Shown here piece after piece: positions 1 through 6,104 of a stretch of 7,936 bases of DNA; the first letter of the stretch is position 1; the number at the start of each line of letters is the position of its first letter. The position numbers and the translations under genes are program-made. Source of the DNA: Treponema sp. UBA4307 (lineage in GTDB: Bacteria > Spirochaetota > Spirochaetia > Treponematales > Treponemataceae); the NCBI GenBank assembly GCA_002394685.1, contig DGUP01000020.1, positions 1-7,936 of the forward strand, written 5' to 3'. Under the pieces are notes generated by a model. It was given only the letters and a program-made list of their open reading frames with translations. It did no database searches and was not told the origin of the DNA.

Positions 1-296
1 AGATTGTTCAGACTGCCGGAAATCTCAGAAAGATAGAAAACCTTGAGCAGGGAATGATTTGCATAATTTTTGTACAGCTGGCGAACTATGGAAGATTTTC
101 CATAATCATTTTCTTAACCGTAAGATTTTCTTCAAAGACAACCCTTGCACTCATGCGAATCCAGGCTGTATCAATTTCATTCTCCATAAGACGGGAGCCA
201 CAAAGGTCCATATAAGGATTCACAGAAAGCACCCTTTGTTGCCAGATACTGTAAGCCTACTTTATCAAGATATTCTGCAATTTCTTTAACTGTCAT
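1..296 (-). pseudogene. Decayed pyridoxamine 5'-phosphate oxidase-like flavoprotein gene, cut by the window edge
   Basis: The gene starts well: AAGGAG lies 7 bases before an ATG at 294-296. The first 22 residues (MTVKEIAEYLDKVGLQYLAT...) match the N-terminus of small FMN-binding PNPOx-like proteins. This frame then stops at 177-179. From about 223 to 86 a second frame reads VNPYMDLCGSRL...TAWIRMSARVVFEENLTVK, matching the middle of the family (the 'NPxVELC ... WIRLSGKAVFD' region), and stops with TAG at 86-88. From about 92 to the edge a third frame reads SIVRQLYKNYANHSLLKVFY, matching the end of the family. The segment between ATKG and VNPY, about 35-40 residues in intact proteins, is missing. 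One internal deletion plus two frame changes make this a pseudogene unless there is sequencing error. The family assignment comes from remembered family sequences. The intact relative would be a cytoplasmic flavin-dependent reductase or oxidase of unknown substrate. Confidence 0.72.
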
Positions 297-375
297 TCGT
301 GGCTCCTTTTAACATCGTCCAGATTTTCCACAACATAATGACTTGTCAAAACGAGGCTGATCAAAAGATTTTATC

Positions 376-401
376 TAGTTGTAATTTATCGTTTACAACT
401 A
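376..401. promoter_or_regulatory. Perfect inverted-repeat operator, probable Rrf2-family binding site
   Basis: Two perfect 9-base arms, TAGTTGTAA (376-384) and TTACAACTA (393-401), flank an 8-base spacer. The site covers the predicted start point of the minus-strand promoter at 407-435, where a bound protein would block transcription. The arms repeat as half-sites at 415-421 (GTTGTAA) and inside both 21-bp direct repeats (TTACAACA), one of which lies just upstream of the Rrf2-type gene at 7732. It is an inference that this regulator binds here. Confidence 0.6.
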
Positions 402-406
402 AAGGT

Positions 407-435
407 AATATAGTGTTGTAATTTATAAATGTCAA
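407..435 (-). promoter_or_regulatory. Sigma-70-type promoter of the decayed flavoprotein gene
   Basis: Read on the minus strand, a perfect -35 TTGACA (430-435) is followed by a 17-base spacer and a -10 TATATT (407-412). Transcription would start near 400 and give a leader of about 100 bases before the ATG at 296. The promoter ends only five bases before the 21-bp direct repeat at 440, so the island inserted without destroying it. The spacer contains a GTTGTAA half-site (415-421) like those in the adjacent operator. Confidence 0.7.
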
Positions 436-439
436 GCGA

Positions 440-460
440 TGTTCTTTATTTTTTACAACA
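440..460. repeat. Left copy of a 21-bp perfect direct repeat bounding the island
   Basis: The 21 bases beginning TGTTCTTTA and ending TTACAACA are identical to 7681-7701. The bases flanking the two copies differ on both sides. Its TGTT...AACA ends make it partly palindromic, like the neighbouring operator. It lies exactly where the control region of the flavoprotein pseudogene stops and unrelated sequence begins. It is therefore a candidate attachment site or insertion-site duplication. Confidence 0.75.
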
Positions 461-482
461 AACGTGGTGAAGAAAGACAAAA

Positions 483-508
483 AAAGCCACCTCAAGACAG
501 GTGGCTTT
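483..508 (-). terminator. Rho-independent terminator closing the minus-strand gene cluster
   Basis: A perfect 10-base stem (AAAGCCACCT at 483-492, AGGTGGCTTT at 499-508) encloses a 6-base loop. On the minus strand the stem is followed by a run of T residues (complement of the A run ending at 485), the standard intrinsic terminator form. It lies about 225 bases past the stop of the last small gene (734). On the plus strand the T tract is short, so termination there would be weaker. Confidence 0.8.
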
Positions 509-520
509 ATAAAAAATTTG

Positions 521-655
521 GATGGGCGGCGTATGCGTCGCTTTGCTCCGCGTACTGCAAGGAAATTATCAAACAGTTCGCTCTCGCTCACGGCGTATCC
601 ATCATATCAGGTTCCCTTTCGGGAGCGCAGGGTGCCTTTCCTGCTCGTCAAATTT
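521..655. repeat. GC-rich, hairpin-prone non-coding stretch inside the island's left end
   Basis: The stretch 297-733 has no credible gene. Apart from the operator, promoter, direct repeat and terminator annotated separately, it holds this block. The block is distinctly richer in GC than the AT-rich DNA on both sides and has short inverted repeats such as GCAGG...CCTGC (628-643) and TCCC...GGGA around 613-624, plus a repeated CGGCGTAT. Open frames crossing it also run through the terminator and the direct repeat, so they are not believable genes. It resembles the dispersed palindromic elements common in some genomes, but a match cannot be tested here. No base-level similarity to the right-end element at 7539-7664 was evident. 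Confidence 0.4.
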
Positions 656-733
656 CATTATATTATTGCAGAGAAAGAGAGGTTTTGCAACAAAACTCAT
701 TTTGTCTGACCTTCCACACATCCCGAATTATTT

Positions 734-1051
734 TTACAAATATCCTTCCGCTGATTCGATGGAACCTGCGATATTAAACTTTTCACACTCTTCAGGAAAC
801 TTCTTTGCAGTTTCTTTTATGCAGTCAACAAATTCCTTACTTTTTGTTTTTTCAACAATTTCGTCCCAGACTTCACTCATCCAAGAAAACTGACTAGCGG
901 TGCAGTCATTTTTTACAAACTCTATAGTTGCTTTTATATCCTTTGTAAAAAGTTCAATCTCTTTTACTATTAGGGGGTCTCTAACATAATAATTGTTCAT
1001 ATCAGTAACTTCTAATTCTGCCTCACTTTTTGCAAATTCATCTTTTATCAT
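734..1051 (-). CDS. Small Asp/Glu-rich protein of unknown function (105 aa)
   Basis: The start is secure: AAGGAGG lies a few bases before ATG at 1049-1051. I do not recognise a named family. The protein has no signal peptide or membrane segment and looks soluble and helical. Its second half, from SQFSWMSEVWDEIVEKTKSKEF through CIKETAKKFPEECEKFNI to IESAEGYL, reads like amphipathic helices. Small soluble Asp/Glu-rich proteins of this size are common among immunity proteins and accessory cargo of mobile islands, but nothing here proves that role. It is the last gene before the terminator at 483-508. The gap to the next gene upstream (80 bases) contains a palindrome and promoter-like sequence, so it may be transcribed on its own. 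Confidence 0.75.
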   Translation of the reverse strand: MIKDEFAKSEAELEVTDMNNYYVRDPLIVKEIELFTKDIKATIEFVKNDCTASQFSWMSEVWDEIVEKTKSKEFVDCIKETAKKFPEECEKFNIAGSIESAEGYL

Positions 1052-1111
1052 TTCTTCCTCCTTTTACTAGGTTGGCTTTTTGCATTTGGATAAATAGAAC
1101 TTATTCATCCC

Positions 1112-1126
1112 TATATTCAGAATATA
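1112..1126 (-). promoter_or_regulatory. 15-base palindrome resembling the promoter element at 1904
   Basis: TATATTC and GAATATA flank a single base. On the minus strand the site reads ATTCTGAATATAGG, closely like ATTCTGAGTATAAT upstream of the gene at 1858. It lies about 60 bases before the start of the gene at 1051. It could be that gene's -10 region (TATAGG is a poor match) or a protein-binding site shared by the two units. Confidence 0.3.
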
Positions 1127-1131
1127 CTAAT

Positions 1132-1482
1132 TTATGTTGAAACTTGTTTTTCCAATTGTTTATAAAAAGCTTTTAAGCAAGTATTTTGAAATTCAGCAAT
1201 AATTGGATTTTTACTTTGTTTCATTTCATTTTCAATAATCAAGTTATCCGTAAAATTTGTTTTGTTAAGAAACTCCAACAAATCATTCCTGGTATCAATC
1301 TCTTTCAAAAGATAAGACAATTTCACTTTCCTTGTTATTTCTTTATCTATGTCAAACAGGTTAATTGATTCTGTAAAATCTTGAATAAAGTCATTTTTCA
1401 AAACCGATGAATCAGGCAATGAAACTTCTTCATAATCACAATCCAGTAAAAATTTTTTATGCATGTAATAATCTTTTTTCAT
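1132..1482 (-). CDS. Small protein of unknown function (116 aa)
   Basis: I place the start at ATG 1480-1482 (MKKDYYMHKK), which has AGAGGA about 9 bases upstream. A longer frame reaching 1536 would overlap the preceding gene and has no ribosome site, so I reject it. No family is recognised. The protein is soluble and probably helical, with Asp/Glu and Lys dispersed throughout and no membrane segment. Segments such as EITRKVKLSYLLKEIDTRND and FQNTCLKAFYKQLEK look like amphipathic helices. The start is only 13 bases after the stop of the 120-residue gene, so the two are co-transcribed and their products may work together. Base composition is AT-rich like the neighbouring small genes. Confidence 0.72.
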   Translation of the reverse strand: MKKDYYMHKKFLLDCDYEEVSLPDSSVLKNDFIQDFTESINLFDIDKEITRKVKLSYLLKEIDTRNDLLEFLNKTNFTDNLIIENEMKQSKNPIIAEFQNTCLKAFYKQLEKQVST

Positions 1483-1495
1483 TGCCTGGTCCTCT

Positions 1496-1858
1496 CTAAA
1501 ACCAAAATTCAACAAGAGAATTATGTTCCTTTGCAAAAGAAAGAATTTCTATCAGTTTTGAAGCGGCTTCTTTTGTTTCATCGTCATTAGCATTTTCCTT
1601 AAAAGCGATAGCCATTGCTAAAGCTTTTGGAACATCTTCTTTTTTCAGGCGTTCGTTTTCACAATCATCTATAATGATGTTGAATTCCTTATTAAAATCA
1701 AAATAAAGATGCAAAAGAAATCTATTATATCTATATGGAAACGAAAATTCCTGAATATTTGGTGAAGAGTTATCGAGATAATCCATATATTCCATTTCTT
1801 TTTCTCCAGCTTCATTTACTGGTACATTAAACCATGCCAAACGTTCATTTTCTTTCAT
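1496..1858 (-). CDS. Asp/Glu-rich small protein of unknown function (120 aa)
   Basis: The start ATG at 1856-1858 follows a strong AGAGGAGAT ribosome site. No family is recognised. The N-terminal half has aromatic, strand-like stretches (ERLAWFNVPV, FSFPYRYNRFLLHLYFDF). The C-terminal half is Ala/Glu/Lys-rich and helical (VPKALAMAIAFKENANDDET, ASKLIEILSFAKEHNSLVEF), and the chain ends in FWF. There is no signal peptide or transmembrane segment. It is the first gene of a short unit with the 116-residue gene, under a probable promoter at 1904. The composition and size fit an immunity-type or accessory protein, but that is only a guess. Confidence 0.75.
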   Translation of the reverse strand: MKENERLAWFNVPVNEAGEKEMEYMDYLDNSSPNIQEFSFPYRYNRFLLHLYFDFNKEFNIIIDDCENERLKKEDVPKALAMAIAFKENANDDETKEAASKLIEILSFAKEHNSLVEFWF

Positions 1859-1903
1859 AAATTACATCTCCTCTCGCTTTTTGATTCTAAAATGTGTTGC
1901 TTC

Positions 1904-1909
1904 ATTATA
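1904..1909 (-). promoter_or_regulatory. Probable -10 box for the small-gene unit
   Basis: A perfect TATAAT reads on the minus strand. Transcription would begin near 1897, about 38 bases before the ATG at 1858, leaving room for the AGAGGAGAT ribosome site. I see no good -35 hexamer 16-18 bases upstream, so the promoter may be weak or depend on an activator. Confidence 0.45.
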
Positions 1910-1960
1910 CTCAGAATTATTCCTTCCGTGCATTTTACCATTACTATCTCTAATGAACTT

Positions 1961-2110
1961 CTATTCCATCGGGCGAATCATTTTTTCGATGAAGTTGATT
2001 TCATCCGCAGACAAACAGTATTTCTTGTAAAGCTGTTCGTCTATTTCTGGGATTTGCTGACTCCAGTCGATGTCGCCGTTTGCAAAAATTGCCACACGGA
2101 TTCGAGATTG
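1961..2110 (-). pseudogene. 3' remnant of a different methyltransferase/target-recognition C-terminus
   Basis: Forty-nine codons between in-frame TAG codons at 2111-2113 and 1961-1963 read without a start and end in QLYKKYCLSADEINFIEKM then IRPME. 'YxKYGLSxxEIxFIExMIxPM(D/E)' is, from memory, a frequent ending of Eco57I-type methyltransferases and fused R-M enzymes. The intact big gene just upstream ends differently (NITDEEWNYIDSRI then CNIKG), yet the two endings are analogous: helix, 'S/TxxE(E/I)xxI', then stop. The composition of the remnant matches the GC-richer helicase part of the big gene rather than its AT-rich 3' third. It looks like the old 3' end left behind after a recognition-domain exchange. 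The stop-free stretch is short, so chance cannot be wholly excluded. Confidence 0.6.
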
Positions 2111-2123
2111 CTAACGCAATCTC
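2104..2123. other. Perfect 8-bp hairpin just after the R-M gene stop
   Basis: GAGATTGC (2104-2111) and GCAATCTC (2116-2123) pair across a 4-base loop, three bases past the stop codon of the 1325-residue gene. No T run follows on the minus strand, so it is not a normal intrinsic terminator. It may protect the mRNA 3' end, pause transcription or mark the recombination joint with the remnant at 1961-2110. Confidence 0.5.
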
Positions 2124-2126
2124 ATC

Positions 2127-5100
2127 TTACCCCTTTATATTGCAGATTCTTGAATCGATATAATTCCATTCTTCATCTGTAATGTTCCACATTTTGCATA
2201 GCATTTCATCGTTGTAGCATTTGTCATACTTTTCTAAGTCTGGAACAAAGCAGAAGCATTTTTTTGACACATCTTGAGATACAACAGCCTGCAAAAGCAA
2301 AAATCGTACCGTTTTTGTTAAAATGTATGATTTATAATTTAGAACTTCATCTTCTGAATCAAATGCACCTAAGACAATAAAAGATTCTGTACAGCATTCT
2401 CCTGGTGCTGCAATTCTCGTATTTCCATCATAATAAAAACCCACAGGTTTTGTAAAATCAGTCTGTCCTGCGATTGGAGACCGAGGAACTATGAATTTCC
2501 ATTTATTCAAAATATTATTAGTGTCTTCAACATCCTTTTTTGCAGCATATTTTCTTCCTATTTTTTGAATAAACCAACAAGGAATACCCGATTCCTTAGG
2601 TTCATAATTTGTTCTTAGACCAAACGGTTTTTGGGAAGAAACAACTGATTCCAAAGTTTTTGAAGATGTTTTTAATACTTTTTCAATTATTGGAATTGCC
2701 TGGTTAAATCTGACAAAGATGTTGTACTCGTTAAGTTTTCTGTCTGCAAAAAATCTTTTATTATTTACTATATTTGTTATATAACACTTATCAGTAATTT
2801 TATTTTTATCCCATAAAAAATAACAAAGTCCACCCGCGATATCTACAGTGGGAAACAAATCAGTCGCTTTTGGGTAATCAAATAATTCAGAAAGACTATT
2901 ATCAGATAACATTTTTTCCCTAAAACTGTCTAGCCCTCGTCCACCTACATACCAACGTGCGGGCATAATCATTGAAATATAATTTGGTTTTATCTTTTTT
3001 GAGTTTTCAACAAATAAATTATATGTAGGTAATGCACTTACTCCATACCCTCCATCCATTTCCTGATACGGTGGATTTCCCACGATTGCGTCAAATTCCA
3101 TTTTTCCATTTCCTTTTTTCCAGAAGTTTTCTGATGTTACGTCTTTTATGAAAGAGTCGCTTTTGTTTTTCAAATCGTTTACAAGATGGTCAAAAGCGTG
3201 AGCGTTGATTTTTGTATTTTTAAAGCCACAGAGCGTTCTTTGTGTAATTGCCTTTGCCATTGGAGTTTTGCAGATTACAAAAATGTTTTCGCGTATTGTT
3301 TCTTCCCATAGGGCGTTTTCTGCCATCTGTGGATGCAGGTTCTGTTTTGCCCTGAAAATCGAATAGGCACAGTAAAGCGGATATAGACCTGTCTTTGAGT
3401 TGATTTCCAGAATCTTTGCTTCACTGTTGCCAAGTGTTTTTTCTGTTACATCTTTTACATCAATAAAATGCGGGCTTTCATTTTCGCCCAGAATCTTTTC
3501 ATAATCTTTGTCAAAGAAAGACCATCCACCAAGACAGTCTCCCATGTGCATATTCACCACACGCCAGGGAGTCAATACCGTTTCTTTGTCTGGGTTTCTA
3601 AAGTAAGAGAAAATCTCTGCAATCTTTCTTGTGCGCTCTGTTACATTCAATTTGTCTGCCGCAAGAACAAGATTACGGATTCGTTTTCCTGCTGCAATGA
3701 AAACATCCTCATCGTAGTATTTTTCAAAATCGGCGAAATTTTCTTTTGTAATGCCGCGGGGCATGAACTCTTCCCAGGAAGTATCGTCTACAAGTTCTAC
3801 AAACTTTTTGAGCGTAATGTCTTCCGTAATTGGGATTTCGTCTCCGTTCTTTCCCCTCGCTCCGTAAATCAAAAGAGGCATACGAATACTGATTCCACGC
3901 AAAATGCTGATTGCGGTCTGTCTCTGCTTTTTTGCCTCCAGTAACCGCTGTCGGGCTTCTTCTTCCTCTGGGCTTAATTCACGTTTTTCTTTTTGAGGCT
4001 TTGGCTTTGAAAGATCTTCATATTCTTCCTCCGTAAGCCCCTGTTTGTTCACGTCGATTTTATCACCGGCTTTGTTTGCTTTTGTCTGCCCAATAATTGC
4101 CTGTAAATCTTTGAATTTTTCAAGCTCTACTTTTGAAAGCTTTAAGAGTTCATCGTTGTAAATACTTGCATCATCAAAACCTTTTGTTACAGCACGTTCT
4201 GCATAAGCTGATTTCAACTGCTGTAAGAGGCTGTTCACCTGATATGGCTTCATCGTGCTTCCGCTGATTCCTATTACAGGACAAAAATTCAAAAAGTCGC
4301 CCAAACGATTTTTGTCATCAACTTTAGTTTTTCCGACTTTTGTATTTAGTGTTACAGCATCAGCAACCATTTTGAGCGTTCTGTCCGGAGCAAAATCAAA
4401 GACATAAGCACAAGTTTTAGTTTTACCGTAATCGTTACAAGGTGTTTGTACACGGAAAATTGTCTGCAAGTAACCAGCGGCTTTTGTAGAATAAGTTCCG
4501 TAAAGCATGAAAACTGCTGTCCACTGTTTTACGCTTACACCAGTTGTAAGTTTTCCACAACTTAATGTGATTGTATAACCGTCATCGCCAGCGTCTTTTA
4601 TCGCCTTGCGGACGGCTTCAAGGGCTTCTCCTGTCGGATCTTCTGGATCTCCGTCTCCAGCTACATTTACCACATTGAAATTACAGAATACAGGATGCTT
4701 TTCAAGCAAATGCTGCAAGGCAAGAGCTTCTTTCACTCCCGGAACCATCCATAGTGTGTGGTGAAAAAGGTTTATGTATTCTTTACAGCTGAAAGGATAT
4801 AGACTTTCCTTGTCCTGTTTAGTAAGAAGATTCAAAAAGTCATTCACGCTATTTTCATGAACAAAAAAGCCGTTTTCATCCGTGCGGAAAAATTCTGCAA
4901 AGTTAAATGCCTTGTCGCCAACGTCAACAAAGTCACCTTTGACAAGTTTTCCTAAATCATAGGTGTACATCCGCATTTCAGGCAAATCTGCATAAGGATT
5001 GGAATCGCCAAAATGAGTTTCTTCCCACTCCTGCTTTGCCCGCTGCTCCATCACATAATCCCAGGTGAATACGCTGTCGTCATCATCTTCGTAACTTGAG

Positions 5101-6104
5101 AGAATGTTGAAGGGAGTGCCCGAAAGTTCCAGAAGCTTCGTTCCTTTTTCCGGTTTGAACAAAATGCTCTTTACTTTATCACCAAGTTCTGTTGTTGTGC
5201 CTTCGTGTGCTTCGTCAATGATTACGCAATCCCAGTCAATGTTAAAGACATCATCATTTTTGTCGAACTTTCCACCAACAATTTTAGAACCGCGTAAATC
5301 TTGAATAGAAGCAAAGTAGATGTAATGCTTTTTATCTTTTTTAAAAGTCTTTTCAAGGTCTGAAATTTCTATTCCGCTCTTTTTTGAGCCGTAGCGGTAT
5401 TTATCTTCTTTTGTAAAAATCTTTCCAAAATCTTCATGCCAGCCGTCATCAACAACGGGACGGTGCGTAATCAAAACCGTGCGTTCAAAATTCATGCGGC
5501 GAACGACTTCAAGAGCTGAAAGAGTTTTGCCGAAACGCATCTTTGCATTCCAGAGCATCCGAGGAGATTTCTTGAACTGCTTTACTGTCTTTTCAATTGC
5601 TTCTTTTTGTTCCGGGCGGAAACTGATTGGAATAAACTTATCCATTGGAATTAGCATGTCAATCGAAGCATCTCCATGCTTTACCGCTGTAATCGCTTTT
5701 ATTGCGGTAACATCATCACAGCAGAACCATTCATTCCCAAGTTTCTTATCACCAAAAGTTTTTTTCTTGATTCCAGAATTTAACAGAACACGGTGAACAT
5801 CATAATCGCGGAAACTTTCCGTGTTCCAGCTGCCGTCCTTTTTCTGAATTGTTCGAATCGCAAGTTCAGTATGAAGAAGAGTAACGCTTACAGCTGCAGT
5901 TTTTGTATAAGTTTTAATTCTTTCAAGAGCAGCCTGATTCAATTCCTTGCAGTTTGGCTGCAGGCGGTCAGGCGTTAAATCTGTGTCAAGTTTTGTGTCG
6001 CCAACTTTTACGCTTCCGGCATGTGCATCGTCTGGAATTGCAAATACATAAATGAGTTTGTAAGAGAATGTATTCTTAAAAGTCTTTTCTGTTAAATCTG
6101 CCAT
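2127..6104 (-). CDS. Fused restriction-modification enzyme: GIY-YIG nuclease, DEAH helicase, Eco57I-type adenine methyltransferase, recognition domain (1325 aa)
   Basis: Residues 16-140 resemble a GIY-YIG/T5orf172 nuclease: IYV (18-20), VKVG (32-35), candidate catalytic Arg62, DVHR (His104), NEWF (Glu125). Residues 160-600 form a superfamily 2 helicase: Walker A AKMRFGKT (187-194), THRP (213-216), DEAH (297-300), SGTPF (328-332), motif V-like LSCGKLTTGVSV (514-525), motif VI-like QTIFRVQTP (547-555). A charged linker near 675-735 leads to a coupler. The methyltransferase has TPWRVV (845-850, motif X), ILEINSKTGLYPL (898-910, motif I) and DAIVGNPPYQ (1005-1014, catalytic motif IV of N6-adenine enzymes). 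The rest should read the DNA target. This order is that of single-chain ATP-dependent R-M enzymes (LlaGI/LlaBIII type), but those carry an Mrr-like nuclease. It would methylate self DNA and translocate on and cut foreign DNA. The start is ATG in TAATG, overlapping the upstream stop by one base, with AGAGAGGGG as ribosome site. DNA after motif IV is clearly more AT-rich. Confidence 0.9.
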   Translation of the reverse strand: MADLTEKTFKNTFSYKLIYVFAIPDDAHAGSVKVGDTKLDTDLTPDRLQPNCKELNQAALERIKTYTKTAAVSVTLLHTELAIRTIQKKDGSWNTESFRDYDVHRVLLNSGIKKKTFGDKKLGNEWFCCDDVTAIKAITAVKHGDASIDMLIPMDKFIPISFRPEQKEAIEKTVKQFKKSPRMLWNAKMRFGKTLSALEVVRRMNFERTVLITHRPVVDDGWHEDFGKIFTKEDKYRYGSKKSGIEISDLEKTFKKDKKHYIYFASIQDLRGSKIVGGKFDKNDDVFNIDWDCVIIDEAHEGTTTELGDKVKSILFKPEKGTKLLELSGTPFNILSSYEDDDDSVFTWDYVMEQRAKQEWEETHFGDSNPYADLPEMRMYTYDLGKLVKGDFVDVGDKAFNFAEFFRTDENGFFVHENSVNDFLNLLTKQDKESLYPFSCKEYINLFHHTLWMVPGVKEALALQHLLEKHPVFCNFNVVNVAGDGDPEDPTGEALEAVRKAIKDAGDDGYTITLSCGKLTTGVSVKQWTAVFMLYGTYSTKAAGYLQTIFRVQTPCNDYGKTKTCAYVFDFAPDRTLKMVADAVTLNTKVGKTKVDDKNRLGDFLNFCPVIGISGSTMKPYQVNSLLQQLKSAYAERAVTKGFDDASIYNDELLKLSKVELEKFKDLQAIIGQTKANKAGDKIDVNKQGLTEEEYEDLSKPKPQKEKRELSPEEEEARQRLLEAKKQRQTAISILRGISIRMPLLIYGARGKNGDEIPITEDITLKKFVELVDDTSWEEFMPRGITKENFADFEKYYDEDVFIAAGKRIRNLVLAADKLNVTERTRKIAEIFSYFRNPDKETVLTPWRVVNMHMGDCLGGWSFFDKDYEKILGENESPHFIDVKDVTEKTLGNSEAKILEINSKTGLYPLYCAYSIFRAKQNLHPQMAENALWEETIRENIFVICKTPMAKAITQRTLCGFKNTKINAHAFDHLVNDLKNKSDSFIKDVTSENFWKKGNGKMEFDAIVGNPPYQEMDGGYGVSALPTYNLFVENSKKIKPNYISMIMPARWYVGGRGLDSFREKMLSDNSLSELFDYPKATDLFPTVDIAGGLCYFLWDKNKITDKCYITNIVNNKRFFADRKLNEYNIFVRFNQAIPIIEKVLKTSSKTLESVVSSQKPFGLRTNYEPKESGIPCWFIQKIGRKYAAKKDVEDTNNILNKWKFIVPRSPIAGQTDFTKPVGFYYDGNTRIAAPGECCTESFIVLGAFDSEDEVLNYKSYILTKTVRFLLLQAVVSQDVSKKCFCFVPDLEKYDKCYNDEMLCKMWNITDEEWNYIDSRICNIKG

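Noticed and set aside
361..591. 76-residue minus-strand frame beginning GTG (SESELFDNFLAVRG...)
   Set aside because: It crosses a strong terminator, the 21-bp repeat, the promoter and the operator, and has no ribosome site. It is a chance frame through a GC-rich repeat.
439..893. Three overlapping plus-strand frames of 81-123 residues
   Set aside because: They run through the terminator and the GC-rich block and overlap the well-supported gene at 734-1051. No ribosome site or protein-like pattern.
2104..2123. Intrinsic terminator after the R-M gene
   Set aside because: The 8-base stem is perfect but no T run follows on the minus strand.
3468..5978. Plus-strand frames of 61-158 residues inside the R-M gene
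   Set aside because: They are antisense shadows of a single long coding frame that has clear domain motifs.
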